A stretch of 27,139 nucleotides of DNA from JBHEKP01 sp041859375 (GTDB lineage Bacteria; Hydrogenedentota; Hydrogenedentia; Hydrogenedentales; CAITNO01): NCBI GenBank assembly GCA_041859375.1, contig JBHEKP010000369.1:1-27139 (forward strand), given 5' to 3'. Of this stretch, positions 8,267-19,945 are shown piece by piece. The position numbers and the translations under genes are program-made. The number at the start of each line of letters is the position of its first letter. Positions within the stretch are counted from its first letter, which is position 1. The notes under the pieces were generated by a model. That model worked only from the letters and a program-made list of their open reading frames with translations. It had not been told where the DNA came from and ran no database searches.

Positions 8267-8521
8267 TTAGAACCGAAAATGCACAAAGACCCGCCCGAAA
8301 TTGCTGCTGTCCTTTTCCACACGGTGGTACTGGGCCTTGATTTCCGGTTGGTTGAGAAAGCGGAGCACCCGCTTCTTCAACTGGCCGCTGCCCTTGCCGG
8401 GGATGATCTCCACCAGTTCAATCCGTTTTTGCACCGCCTCCCGGACAATGCGGTTCAACTCCTGCTCAAGCCGGTCGCCCTGGTTGAAGATATCGTGGAG
8501 GTCCAGTTTCAGTTTTGCCAT
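8267..8521 (-). CDS. Small stand-alone Smr-domain protein
   Basis: 84 residues, almost exactly one Smr domain. LDLH (6-9) is the typical first motif, although the following residue is Asp where Gly is common. PGKGSGQLKKRV (41-52) is the loop that is often (H/T)GKG in MutS2 and SmrB. Smr domains bind or cleave nucleic acids, and some act in ribosome rescue. No MutS part is attached. The ATG at 8521 puts the domain directly at the N-terminus; a GTG at 8560 would add 13 residues. Ribosome-binding signal is weak (CGGA, 8 bases upstream). It lies between the TerB/DUF697 and DUF554 genes. Confidence 0.82.
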   Translation of the reverse strand: MAKLKLDLHDIFNQGDRLEQELNRIVREAVQKRIELVEIIPGKGSGQLKKRVLRFLNQPEIKAQYHRVEKDSSNFGRVFVHFRF

Positions 8522-8578
8522 CGCTCTTTTCCGGTCATTATGCCCGCATTGGGCGGACACCGCTGCGTCCCGGTGATG

Positions 8579-9538
8579 TCATTTGCCCCGGACCATCGAG
8601 AGGAGGCTTGTCATGTCGGTTGACTTCGCGCTCTCCGCCACCTGGCCGGCATACCGGGAGTACAGGCCCTTTGCCGACTCGGAGTTTTGCGCGAACAGCG
8701 CCTTCACGTCGGTCATGCTGAGCGTCCGCCCCGAGGCGTAGTACTTTTTGGCGGCCATTCCCAGTCCGTATGTGGCGGCAAAGGTTACCGCGGCTCCTGT
8801 TGCGGCCCCGGAGAGGCTGCCCGCCATGCGCCCCCCCGCGCGCCTGGCCAGGGAACCGAGGAACTTCCGCGCAAAGCCCTCGATAACCTGCGATGTCATG
8901 CCCACGCCGAGCACGGCGAGGAATTCCTTTACATGCCCGCTATCCAGTTGATACCCGTACCTCGAGCCGATGTTGTAGATCAGCTTCATCTGGAGGGGCA
9001 GAATGGCCATTGTGGACAATGACTGGGGCAGCAGTTCAAGGCCGGCGACAAGTATCGCATGCTTGAGGATTGCCTGATCGACCTCGGTCTCCACCGCGTT
9101 CACTTGCGGGTTTTGGACCGCCGGGGGCGCGGACACCGGCGCCGTGTCCACGGGGGTTCCGCTTTCGAATGCCGCCCTGGCGAAGTCCTCCGCCTGCGAC
9201 TGGGTTTCCTCTGCGGCCTCCGCGGGGATGGCCAGCGCGTCCCGGAGCTCCTTGAGGAACCGGTCCTCCTGCGGCGTGGTCACACCGTCGGCGTCGCACA
9301 CGCAGACCGCCATCTCGAACGCCAGCATCCGCATTTCGGGGGTGGAGAACGCCGCAGCCTCCACGCCGGGGCTGGTCTGGCGCAGCAGCACCCGCTGCAT
9401 GACGGCGGCGGAGCTGCCGATTCCCATGCTCTGTGATATCTCCCTCAGCTTGGCGTGCTCCGCGTCGCCCTTGACGCCGTCCGCCATTGCCGCCATCAAA
9501 CAGATGGCCGCCATCGCTTCCTTTTCCTTTTCCTGCAT
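8579..9538 (-). CDS. TerB-like plus DUF697 domain protein
   Basis: 319 residues. The N-terminal part (about 1-115) resembles a TerB/DjlA-type helical domain, with acidic motifs MADGVKGDAEHAK (18-30) and CDADGVTTPQEDRF. An Ala/Pro-rich linker of about 45 residues follows. The C-terminal part (about 165-290) resembles DUF697: ILVAGLELLPQSLSTMAILPLQ, then YGYQLDSGHVKEFLAVLG and a Gly/Ala-rich hydrophobic stretch that may associate with membrane. Function unknown; TerB-type domains are linked to metal and stress responses, and DUF697 is often found in membrane-linked proteins. The ATG at 9538 has AGGAG 6 bases upstream. First gene of the probable operon with Smr and DUF554 genes. Confidence 0.8.
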   Translation of the reverse strand: MQEKEKEAMAAICLMAAMADGVKGDAEHAKLREISQSMGIGSSAAVMQRVLLRQTSPGVEAAAFSTPEMRMLAFEMAVCVCDADGVTTPQEDRFLKELRDALAIPAEAAEETQSQAEDFARAAFESGTPVDTAPVSAPPAVQNPQVNAVETEVDQAILKHAILVAGLELLPQSLSTMAILPLQMKLIYNIGSRYGYQLDSGHVKEFLAVLGVGMTSQVIEGFARKFLGSLARRAGGRMAGSLSGAATGAAVTFAATYGLGMAAKKYYASGRTLSMTDVKALFAQNSESAKGLYSRYAGQVAESAKSTDMTSLLSMVRGK

Positions 9539-9611
9539 TGCCTGCTCCTGCGGTTGCCCGTCAACTCCGGAACAAACCGGCCCGGTTTCAAAGCGCCGGC
9601 GCCGGAACGGA

Positions 9612-9620
9612 ATAATAGCA
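9612..9620 (-). promoter_or_regulatory. Possible extended -10 promoter element of the TerB/DUF697 gene
   Basis: On the minus strand TGCTATTAT matches an extended -10 element (TGnTATAAT), but no convincing -35 hexamer is seen at the usual distance. It lies in the 130-base gap before the ATG at 9538, giving a leader of about 65 bases. Confidence 0.35.
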
Positions 9621-9668
9621 CAATCGCGCCGGCCCGGCGGGGAGCTCCGGACGCGGCTGCGGCCCCTG

Positions 9669-11666
9669 TCAGGGCAGCTGAAGACGCACTGTTTTTCCGG
9701 GTGCGGCGGAAATGGTGCTCTTCGGACCCCCGGCCACGGCGAGGGTGATGTCCATATTTTCCCCGTTACGGACCACCTCCAGGTCAAACACGTTTCCGAA
9801 GGCGCGCACGCTCCGCAGCGCCATGCGGTCCCAGCCCCTGGGCAGGCGGGGCAGGCAGTCGAAGGCGCGCAGTCCGGCGGGGCGGATACCGAAGATGCCC
9901 TCGGTCACCACGCGGCAGTAGAGGGCGCTCTCCGCGGAGAGGTGGCGCTGGTTTCCCTCGGGCCACGCCTCCACGGGGTAGGGCACATGGTCACCAAGCA
10001 GGCGGCGCAGCGAGTAGGCGCGGAAGTACTCCAGCGCCCTCTCCGTCTCACCCGCGTGGAACACGCCCCGGAAGGCGTAGAGCGTGGCCCGGTCCCAGAA
10101 GGTTTTCTCGCCCGCCTGGGTGGCCAGCCCGTCGGGCGTCCAGAGCCGGGGCGAGAAGAGGGCGGCCATGGTGGCGTCGCGCCGCTCGAAAATGCCCATC
10201 ACCAGGGGGATGCAAATCCAGGCGCGGAGCGCGCGGTTGCCCTTGTAATAGCGGTAGGTGTCGAAGCCTTCCACGGTGCCGCCGAAATACCGGTCAATGG
10301 CGTCGCGCAGGGCCTCGGCGCGGGCGGCGTAGTCCTTCGCCGTGGCCTCCGGCCTGCCCAGTTCCGTTGCCAGCGTTTCCGCTGAGCGGAGCGCGTCATA
10401 GGCCAGCGACGCGGTGCAGAGGTTGGCCTTGCCCGCCGGGAAACGCCGCTCCAGCTCGTCGCAGTCGGAGGCGATCACCCCGTCGCGGGTGGTTTCGCGG
10501 CGGCAGTATTCCAGGCACCATTCGATGAGCGGCCACAGCTCCTCCGCCGTCCTGCCGTCGCCCATCGCCAGTGCGTAGCGTGCCGCGCCGTAGGCGATCA
10601 TTGCCGCGTCGCCCCGGTCGCCTGCGCCGTTCCAGATGTCGGTGCCCTCGGCGATGATGGAACTGGGGATGGGCTTGTAGTCGTCGTTCATGAACCGTGC
10701 GAAATGGCGGTAGGCATTCAGCGCGGACTCGTTGCCCGCCCCGTCGCCCAGGAAGGGAAAGAAGGGGTTGGCGTACTCGGCCTGGTCGTTCGCCCAGATG
10801 GCCGCGTAATAGGCGCCGCCGCCGGGGCCGTGCATCAGGCCGCCCTTCGTCTCGAAGATGCTCTCCGCCGCGCGGATTTTGGCGAAGGCGAAGGCGCGCC
10901 CCAGTTCCGGTTCCGGGCATTCAAAGCGCAGCTTGTCCCACAGGCCCGCCACATAATCCCTCCGCGCCCGCTCCTCCGCCGCCGGATCCACGGCAAAGGG
11001 GGCTTCGGCGCTTTTTCGTCCGCTGTAGACCAGGCTGAACCGCGCCGAATCGCCCGGTTTCAGGGTGAATTCGCCGCCGCCGGTGAGTCGCGCCTCCAGC
11101 AGGTACTCCCCGTCCACGCCTTTGGCGGGGTCGGTGCGGTGCTCCACAACGGGCATGGACACGGCCACGGCGTGCTCCCGGTCGGAGGTGTTGGTGAGGG
11201 TGCAGTTCTCCAGCACCAGCGGCTGCGTGGTGGAGGGGAAAAGCGTGCGGACCAGTTCCATGCCGCAGTCGGTGCGGCTGGTGACGCTGAGCAGCCCCCC
11301 AAGCAGGAATTGCTCCGGTTTCTCCGCGCCAAGCGCGGCCCCGTCCACCGTGACCACCGGCTGCACACTGTTGTCGAAGGTGTGGCTGAGGCTGGCATGG
11401 GTGTCATTCGGGATGGTGCGGAGCAGGGGCCACACCACCTGGCGGCTGAGGGTCAGCCTGCCCGCGTCATCCACGCCGTAGCGGAGTATGAGGGAAACCC
11501 GCCGCCCGCTCATCTCAATGTGATCTTCGTGCGCCGTGGGCGGTTCCTGGGCGGGGCGCCACGCGATGCCGCCCCCGTCGTCAAGAGCCCAGCGCGTGTT
11601 GTTTCCGGCCGGGGCGGCAAGGGGCAGGACGGCAAGCAGGATCAGGATGGTCAGAAATGTTCGCAT
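9669..11666 (-). CDS. Secreted six-hairpin glycosidase-like protein
   Basis: 665 residues with a clear signal peptide (MRTFLTILILL to APA, residues 1-20). An N-terminal beta-sandwich region (about 25-240) is followed by an (alpha/alpha)6-type region (about 250-600). Motifs GPGGGAYYAAIWANDQAEYANPF, EGTDIWNGAGDRGDAAM and the ending FDCLPRLPRGWDRM resemble bacterial six-hairpin glycosidases (GH63/65/78-like clan), in which acidic residues in such loops serve catalysis. I cannot assign a GH family or name the catalytic pair. The ATG at 11666 has GGAG 9 bases upstream; an ATG five codons earlier (11681) is possible. It is flanked by 94 bases to the HD-GYP gene and 130 bases to the TerB gene, so its operon membership is unclear. 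Periplasmic polysaccharide or oligosaccharide breakdown is likely. Confidence 0.8.
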   Translation of the reverse strand: MRTFLTILILLAVLPLAAPAGNNTRWALDDGGGIAWRPAQEPPTAHEDHIEMSGRRVSLILRYGVDDAGRLTLSRQVVWPLLRTIPNDTHASLSHTFDNSVQPVVTVDGAALGAEKPEQFLLGGLLSVTSRTDCGMELVRTLFPSTTQPLVLENCTLTNTSDREHAVAVSMPVVEHRTDPAKGVDGEYLLEARLTGGGEFTLKPGDSARFSLVYSGRKSAEAPFAVDPAAEERARRDYVAGLWDKLRFECPEPELGRAFAFAKIRAAESIFETKGGLMHGPGGGAYYAAIWANDQAEYANPFFPFLGDGAGNESALNAYRHFARFMNDDYKPIPSSIIAEGTDIWNGAGDRGDAAMIAYGAARYALAMGDGRTAEELWPLIEWCLEYCRRETTRDGVIASDCDELERRFPAGKANLCTASLAYDALRSAETLATELGRPEATAKDYAARAEALRDAIDRYFGGTVEGFDTYRYYKGNRALRAWICIPLVMGIFERRDATMAALFSPRLWTPDGLATQAGEKTFWDRATLYAFRGVFHAGETERALEYFRAYSLRRLLGDHVPYPVEAWPEGNQRHLSAESALYCRVVTEGIFGIRPAGLRAFDCLPRLPRGWDRMALRSVRAFGNVFDLEVVRNGENMDITLAVAGGPKSTISAAPGKTVRLQLP

Positions 11667-11760
11667 TGGTGCGGGCTCCATGGTTTCCGGCGGCGTGACC
11701 GGCGGCCAAGAGACACGGCCAGGGGCGCGCCGGTTTCACGCATGGGCTCAAAACACGCCC

Positions 11761-12844
11761 CTACTGCCTCAGGGTGGCGCGTTCCTCCTCAAAGTCCGCG
11801 TTTTCCAGCGCGATGGCGCGAAATTCCTCGTGGCGTTCCAGGAAAACGTCCACAACCTCCGGGTCAAAGGACGAACCGCTGAGGCCGCGGATGATTTCCA
11901 CGGCGGCGCTGTGCGCCATCGGGGCTTTGTAGACGCGCCTGCTGATGAGGGCGTCGTAGACGTCGGCCACCGCCATGAGCCGCCCCGAAAGGGGGATCTC
12001 CTCCCCTTTGAGCCGGTTCGGATACCCGGTGCCGTCCCATTTCTCATGGTGGGTTTCCGCAATCTCCCGGGCAAGGTGCAGAAACGAGTTCGGGCCCAGG
12101 TTCTTTTCCGCGGCCGCGATGGCCTTCGCCCCGAGCAGGGGGTGGTTCTTCATCACGGCAAACTCCTCCGGATCCAGTTTGTCCGGCTTGAGAAGGATGC
12201 TGTCCGGTATGCCCACCTTGCCGATGTCGTGGAGCGGCGCGGAACGGTGGAGGCTGTAAATCATGGTGTCGGTGAGCGTGTCCCGGTGTTTTTCCGTGCG
12301 GGCCAGGCCGGCGGCGAGGAGGCGCACGTAGTTGCGCGTGCGGCGGATGTGCCCGCCCGTCTCCGGGTCGCGGCACTCCGCAAGCGCGCCGAGGCTTTCC
12401 ATGGCCGCCTCCTGCGTCATTGAAAGCTCCCAGGTGCGTTCCTGCACCAGTTGTTCGAGGTGGTCCCGGTGCCGTTTCAGCTCGATGTGGTTGCGCACGC
12501 GCGCCTTCACCAGGGCGGGGTTGAAGGGCTTGGTGATGTAGTCCACCGCGCCCAGCGCCAGCCCGCGCGCCTCGTCGCTCTCGTCGGTGAGCGCCGTCAG
12601 GAAGATCACCGGCACGTTCCGGGTGAGCAGGGAGCGCTTGAGCCGCGCGCACACCTCGTACCCGTCCATGCCGGGCATCATGATGTCCAGCAGCACCAGG
12701 TCGGGCGGCGTCTCCCCCGCGATGTCCAGCGCGGACTCGCCGTCGAGTGCCACGGCCACGTCGTACTCGTCGCCCAGTGTCTCCACCAGGATGTCCAGGT
12801 TGGGTTCCGTGTCGTCCACGGCGAGAATCAGGGGGAGGGGGTGG

Positions 12845-12852
<8 letters not shown>
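11761..12852 (-). CDS. Response regulator with HD-GYP phosphodiesterase domain
   Basis: 363 residues. A receiver domain (about 8-120) has the acidic pocket at Asp13-Asp14, the phosphoacceptor Asp56 in LLDIMMPGMDG, and Lys108. A short helical linker leads to an HD-GYP domain (about 150-350) with His168, the HD pair in LHDIGKVGIPD (208-209), HHEKWDG (268-274) and GYP (276-278). HD-GYP proteins such as RpfG degrade cyclic-di-GMP, and all metal-binding signatures look intact. The ATG at 12852 overlaps the last 8 bases of the hybrid kinase gene, with AAGGTG 6 bases upstream, so translation is probably coupled. The kinase ends in an Hpt domain and lies in the same transcript, so this is its likely output regulator. 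Result: phosphorelay control of cyclic-di-GMP. Confidence 0.93.
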
Positions 12853-16660
<3,808 letters not shown>

Positions 16661-16796
16661 GCCGCGGCGCCTCCTGTCTTCCGCTGTGGATACGATGCGC
16701 GGTTGTCACGGCCCGGATCAACCGTCCCCGCGCGGTTTTATCTTACCACAGCGCCGCATGGTGCGGGGACCCGGCGGAATCCGGTAGAATCGGGCC
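16661..16796. promoter_or_regulatory. Divergent intergenic region between hybrid kinase and HzsA-like gene
   Basis: 136 bases hold both 5-prime ends. For the plus-strand gene, TAGAAT (16785-16790) ends 6 bases before the ATG at 16797, and no Shine-Dalgarno sequence is visible, so a leaderless transcript is possible; no good -35 is seen. On the minus strand TAAGAT (16738-16743) could be a -10 for the kinase, again without a good -35; AGGAGG before the GTG is the kinase ribosome-binding site. Confidence 0.4.
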
Positions 16797-19313
16797 ATGA
16801 ACAGACGTGAGCGCGGCGGATTGGCTGGGTTGTGGTTTTTTTGCCTGGTGCTGTCGATGGCGGCCCTGCACTGCGGAACCGCGTCCGCGTGGTTTGGGAA
16901 ACGGGACGGGAACGGGCGCGCCGGGGCGGACGGCACGGCGCGTGACGCGGGGGAAATCGTTTTTGCCACGCGCCCCCTCTATCCCGACGGGCACTGGTAC
17001 GCGAACATCAGCTATTTCGCCCGGGACGACGGGGAAAAAACCTACGCGAAGGGCGGCGGGCTGTACATACTCAACACCAGGGACAACACGGTGCGCGCCC
17101 TGGTGGAGGACGACGAGGGGACGGTGCGCGATCCCGCCGTCCATTTTGACGGCCGCACCATCCTCTTTTCCTGGCGGCGCGGCGGCACGGAAACCTTCCA
17201 CCTGTTCACCATCCGGGCGGACGGCTCCGGACTGGCCCAGATCACGGACGGGGAGTATGACGATTTTGAGCCCGCATGGCTGCCCGACGGCGGCATCGCC
17301 TTCGTCTCCACCCGCTGCCGGCGCTGGGTGAACTGCTGGCTCACCCAGGTGGCCGTGCTGCACCGCTGTGACGCCGACGGCGGCAACGTCACCGCCCTCT
17401 CCGCCAACCTCGAGCACGACAACACGCCCTGGCCAATGCATGACGGGCGCATCCTCTACACCCGCTGGGAGTATGTGGACCGCAGCCAGGTGGACTACCA
17501 CCACCTGTGGGCGATGAACCCGGACGGCACCAGCCAGACGATTCATTTCGGGAACATGCACCCCGGCGGCCTGTTTATTGACGCGAAGCCCGTGCCCGGT
17601 TCGGACGAGGTGCTTTTCATCAACTCGCCCGGACACGGGGCGAAGGAGCACGCCGGGCACGTGGCACTGGTCCATGTGAAAAACGGCCCAGACGACCTCT
17701 CCTCGGTTCAAAACATCACGGGCAACGGTTTCCGCGACCCCTTCCCCCTCAGCCGGGACGAATTCCTCGCGGCCTACGGACGGCGTCTGGTCCTGGTTAA
17801 CCGGGGTGGCGGCCAGGAGACGCTGCACACCCTGCCGCAGGACCGCCGGGGTCTGGAACTGCACGAGCCCCGCCCGCTCCGCGCCCACAGGCCCGGCCCG
17901 GTCATCCCCAGGCGCACCAACCCCGCCAGCCCGACGGGGCGGCTGGTCCTGTCCAACGTGCGCGAGGGCCGCAGCATGGACGGGGTCGCCCCCGGCGAGA
18001 TCACAAAACTGCTTGTGGTCGAGTCGTTGCCCAAGCCCATCAACTACACCGGCGGCATGGACCCCCTCACCTACGGCGGCTCTTTTACGCTGGAGCGGGT
18101 GCTCGGCACCGTGCCCGTGGAGCCCGACGGCTCGGCGAATTTCGAGGCCCCGGCAAACCGGGCCCTCTTCCTTGTCGCCCTGGACAAAAACGACAACTCC
18201 GTAAAGCGCATGCAGAGCTTTTTTACCGTCATGCCCGGAGAAACCCTGGGCTGCGCGGGATGCCATGAGCCGCGCGCCACCGCCGTGCCCAACACCGGCC
18301 GGTCGTTCCTGGCGGCGCTGGCGCGCCCCGCCAGCGTGATCACCCCCGTCGGGGGAATCCCCGAAGTGCTGGACTTCCCCCGCGACATCCAGCCCGTGCT
18401 GGACCGGCACTGCCTGCCCTGCCACGACCACACCGCCCACCCCGGCGCGGACAAGGGGCCCCGCGCGGGCGGCGTCATCCTCAGCGGCGACCACGGCCCC
18501 ATGTTCTCCCTCGGCTACGCCGCCCTGACGGTGCGCGGGCAGGTGGCGGACGGGCGCGATCTGCCCAAAAGCAACCTGCCGCCCCGCGCCATCGGAACCT
18601 CCGCCAGCCCCCTCATGCAAAAAATCAGCGGCGGCCACCACGGTGTCGTCCTCCCGCCGGAGGACGCGCGCCTGATTCGTTACTGGATTGAGACCGGCGC
18701 CACCTACCCAGGCACCTACGCCGCCCTGGGCGGCGGCTCCATCGGCGGCTATTACGCAAACGAGGTGGTGGAAAACGACGCGGAATGGCCCGCGTCAAAA
18801 GAGGCCGGCCAGGCCATGGAAAAACGCTGCGCCGGCTGCCACAACGGCATGATGAGCCTGCCACGGAACCTGTCCGACGAAAACGGCCTCTCTTTCTGGC
18901 GGCCCGACGACTGGAACGACCCGCGTCTTCGGCGGTCGCGCCATCTCGTGTTCAACCTGAGCCGCCCGGAACGGTCCCTCGTGCTGCTGGCCCCGCTCGA
19001 TCCCAAGGCGGGCGGATTCGGCCTCTGCCGCGAAAAGGACGGGAAAAGCGTCTTTGCGGACCAAAATGATCCCGACTGGAAGGCGATCCTTGCCATGTGT
19101 GTTGCGGGAAAACAGCGCCTCGCGGAGATAAAGCGCTTTGACATGCCGGGATACATCCCCCCCGCGCCCTACCTGCGCGAGATGAAACGCTACGGAATCC
19201 TTCCGCCTGACACCGATCCGGCGCGGCCCTATGACTTCCGCGCCGCCGACCTCGCCTACTGGAACTCCTTCGCCCACACGCCGCAAGCGCCGGACAAAAT
19301 GGCCGCCAAGTGA
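16797..19313 (+). CDS. Secreted HzsA-like propeller protein with three c-type heme motifs
   Basis: 838 residues. Signal peptide 1-31 (ends TASA-W). Residues about 50-330 have WD40/PD40-like repeats (DGSGLAQITDGEYDDFEP, GRILYTRWEYVDR). The C-terminal half has CAGCH (486-490), CLPCH (539-543) and CAGCH (678-682), so up to three covalent hemes. The domain order matches proteins named after the hydrazine synthase alpha subunit, and the gene at 1-3143 shares segment order and a similar first-to-second heme spacing (53 versus 52 residues). Residues between and after the hemes, including RRSRHLVFNLSRPERS and the closing AADLAYWNSF, fit this family. The ATG is 6 bases past a possible -10 and lacks a ribosome-binding site. 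Periplasmic redox role likely; the reaction is not identifiable and hydrazine synthesis is not implied. Confidence 0.9.
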   Translation: MNRRERGGLAGLWFFCLVLSMAALHCGTASAWFGKRDGNGRAGADGTARDAGEIVFATRPLYPDGHWYANISYFARDDGEKTYAKGGGLYILNTRDNTVRALVEDDEGTVRDPAVHFDGRTILFSWRRGGTETFHLFTIRADGSGLAQITDGEYDDFEPAWLPDGGIAFVSTRCRRWVNCWLTQVAVLHRCDADGGNVTALSANLEHDNTPWPMHDGRILYTRWEYVDRSQVDYHHLWAMNPDGTSQTIHFGNMHPGGLFIDAKPVPGSDEVLFINSPGHGAKEHAGHVALVHVKNGPDDLSSVQNITGNGFRDPFPLSRDEFLAAYGRRLVLVNRGGGQETLHTLPQDRRGLELHEPRPLRAHRPGPVIPRRTNPASPTGRLVLSNVREGRSMDGVAPGEITKLLVVESLPKPINYTGGMDPLTYGGSFTLERVLGTVPVEPDGSANFEAPANRALFLVALDKNDNSVKRMQSFFTVMPGETLGCAGCHEPRATAVPNTGRSFLAALARPASVITPVGGIPEVLDFPRDIQPVLDRHCLPCHDHTAHPGADKGPRAGGVILSGDHGPMFSLGYAALTVRGQVADGRDLPKSNLPPRAIGTSASPLMQKISGGHHGVVLPPEDARLIRYWIETGATYPGTYAALGGGSIGGYYANEVVENDAEWPASKEAGQAMEKRCAGCHNGMMSLPRNLSDENGLSFWRPDDWNDPRLRRSRHLVFNLSRPERSLVLLAPLDPKAGGFGLCREKDGKSVFADQNDPDWKAILAMCVAGKQRLAEIKRFDMPGYIPPAPYLREMKRYGILPPDTDPARPYDFRAADLAYWNSFAHTPQAPDKMAAK

Positions 19314-19341
19314 TGACGCCTCCCCGGCGCCTCCCCGAAAA

Positions 19342-19370
19342 TTGACAAAGCCCGCAACTCTTGCAATAAT
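19342..19370 (+). promoter_or_regulatory. Promoter of the Rrf2 gene
   Basis: TTGACA (19342-19347), a 17-base spacer and AATAAT (19365-19370) form one of the best sigma-70 promoters in the window. Transcription would start near 19377, about 39 bases before the ATG. Confidence 0.65.
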
Positions 19371-19401
19371 TATCATCAAACTAAAGTATGCTTCTGCTCA
19401 T

Positions 19402-19416
19402 TAGGAAACTTTCCTA
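19402..19416 (+). promoter_or_regulatory. 15-base palindrome overlapping the Rrf2 ribosome-binding site and start
   Basis: TAGGAAACTTTCCTA is a perfect inverted repeat (7+1+7). Its left arm contains the AGGAAA that serves as Shine-Dalgarno, and its last base is the A of the ATG. It could be a site bound by the Rrf2 dimer for self-control, or an RNA hairpin that hides the ribosome-binding site. Neither is shown. Confidence 0.4.
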
Positions 19417-19829
19417 TGAATATCTCCGCTCGATGTGAATATGCCTGCCGGGCCATGGTGGAGCTGGCGCTCACCCACGGGCGCGGTGAAACGCTCACCG
19501 CCCAGGTGATTGCCACCCGCCGGCACATACCGGAAAAGTATTTGGTGCATATTCTGCTCCAGTTGAAACGGGCCGGTTTGGTGCACAGCGTGCGCGGCGC
19601 CCAGGGCGGCTACGGCCTCGCCGTTCCCCCGGATCAGGTGCTGCTTTTCCAGATTGTGGAGGCCATTGACGGCCCCGTGCTGGAGCCCCTCCCCGTGGAC
19701 GACGGCCAGGGGCCCGAGGTGAAGGCCGTCTGGCGCGCCGTGGCCGGGCGCATCGAGCAGGTGCTGCGGGAAACCACGCTCCGCCGGATGGTGGACATGG
19801 GCGGCCCCATGAGCATGTATTTCATCTGA
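19416..19829 (+). CDS. Rrf2 family transcriptional regulator
   Basis: 137 residues. The winged helix-turn-helix is typical: residues 1-20 (ISARCEYACRAMVELAL), IPEKYLVHILLQLKRAGLVHSVRGAQGGY (recognition helix and wing) and the dimer-helix ending. Members sense Fe-S clusters, nitric oxide or cysteine status. The three-Cys motif that holds the Fe-S cluster in IscR and NsrR (near residues 90-110) is absent; only Cys7 and Cys11 remain, both near the DNA-binding end. So an Fe-S sensor role is doubtful. The ATG at 19416 has AGGAAA 7 bases upstream, inside a palindrome. Upstream is the HzsA-like gene, downstream the aminotransferase; either may be its target. Confidence 0.92.
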   Translation: MNISARCEYACRAMVELALTHGRGETLTAQVIATRRHIPEKYLVHILLQLKRAGLVHSVRGAQGGYGLAVPPDQVLLFQIVEAIDGPVLEPLPVDDGQGPEVKAVWRAVAGRIEQVLRETTLRRMVDMGGPMSMYFI

Positions 19830-19853
19830 GGGGGGTGTCACCTGTTATCATGT

Positions 19854-19882
19854 TTGCCCGTCCGGTGCGCCGCGGGGATAAA
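19854..19882 (+). promoter_or_regulatory. Possible promoter of the aminotransferase gene
   Basis: TTGCCC (19854-19859), 17 bases, then GATAAA (19877-19882) is a weak sigma-70 match in the 116-base gap between the Rrf2 stop and the aminotransferase ATG at 19946. The leader would be about 55 bases. Confidence 0.35.
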
Positions 19883-19945
19883 AACCGGAAAAACCCGACA
19901 GCCGCCCGCAACGGCCTTTAAAAAATAAGCTTGGAGAACAGCATC

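Noticed and set aside
16743..18641. Minus-strand open frame opposite the second HzsA-like gene
   Set aside because: It lacks domain features, while the plus strand encodes a signal peptide, propeller repeats and three CXXCH motifs.
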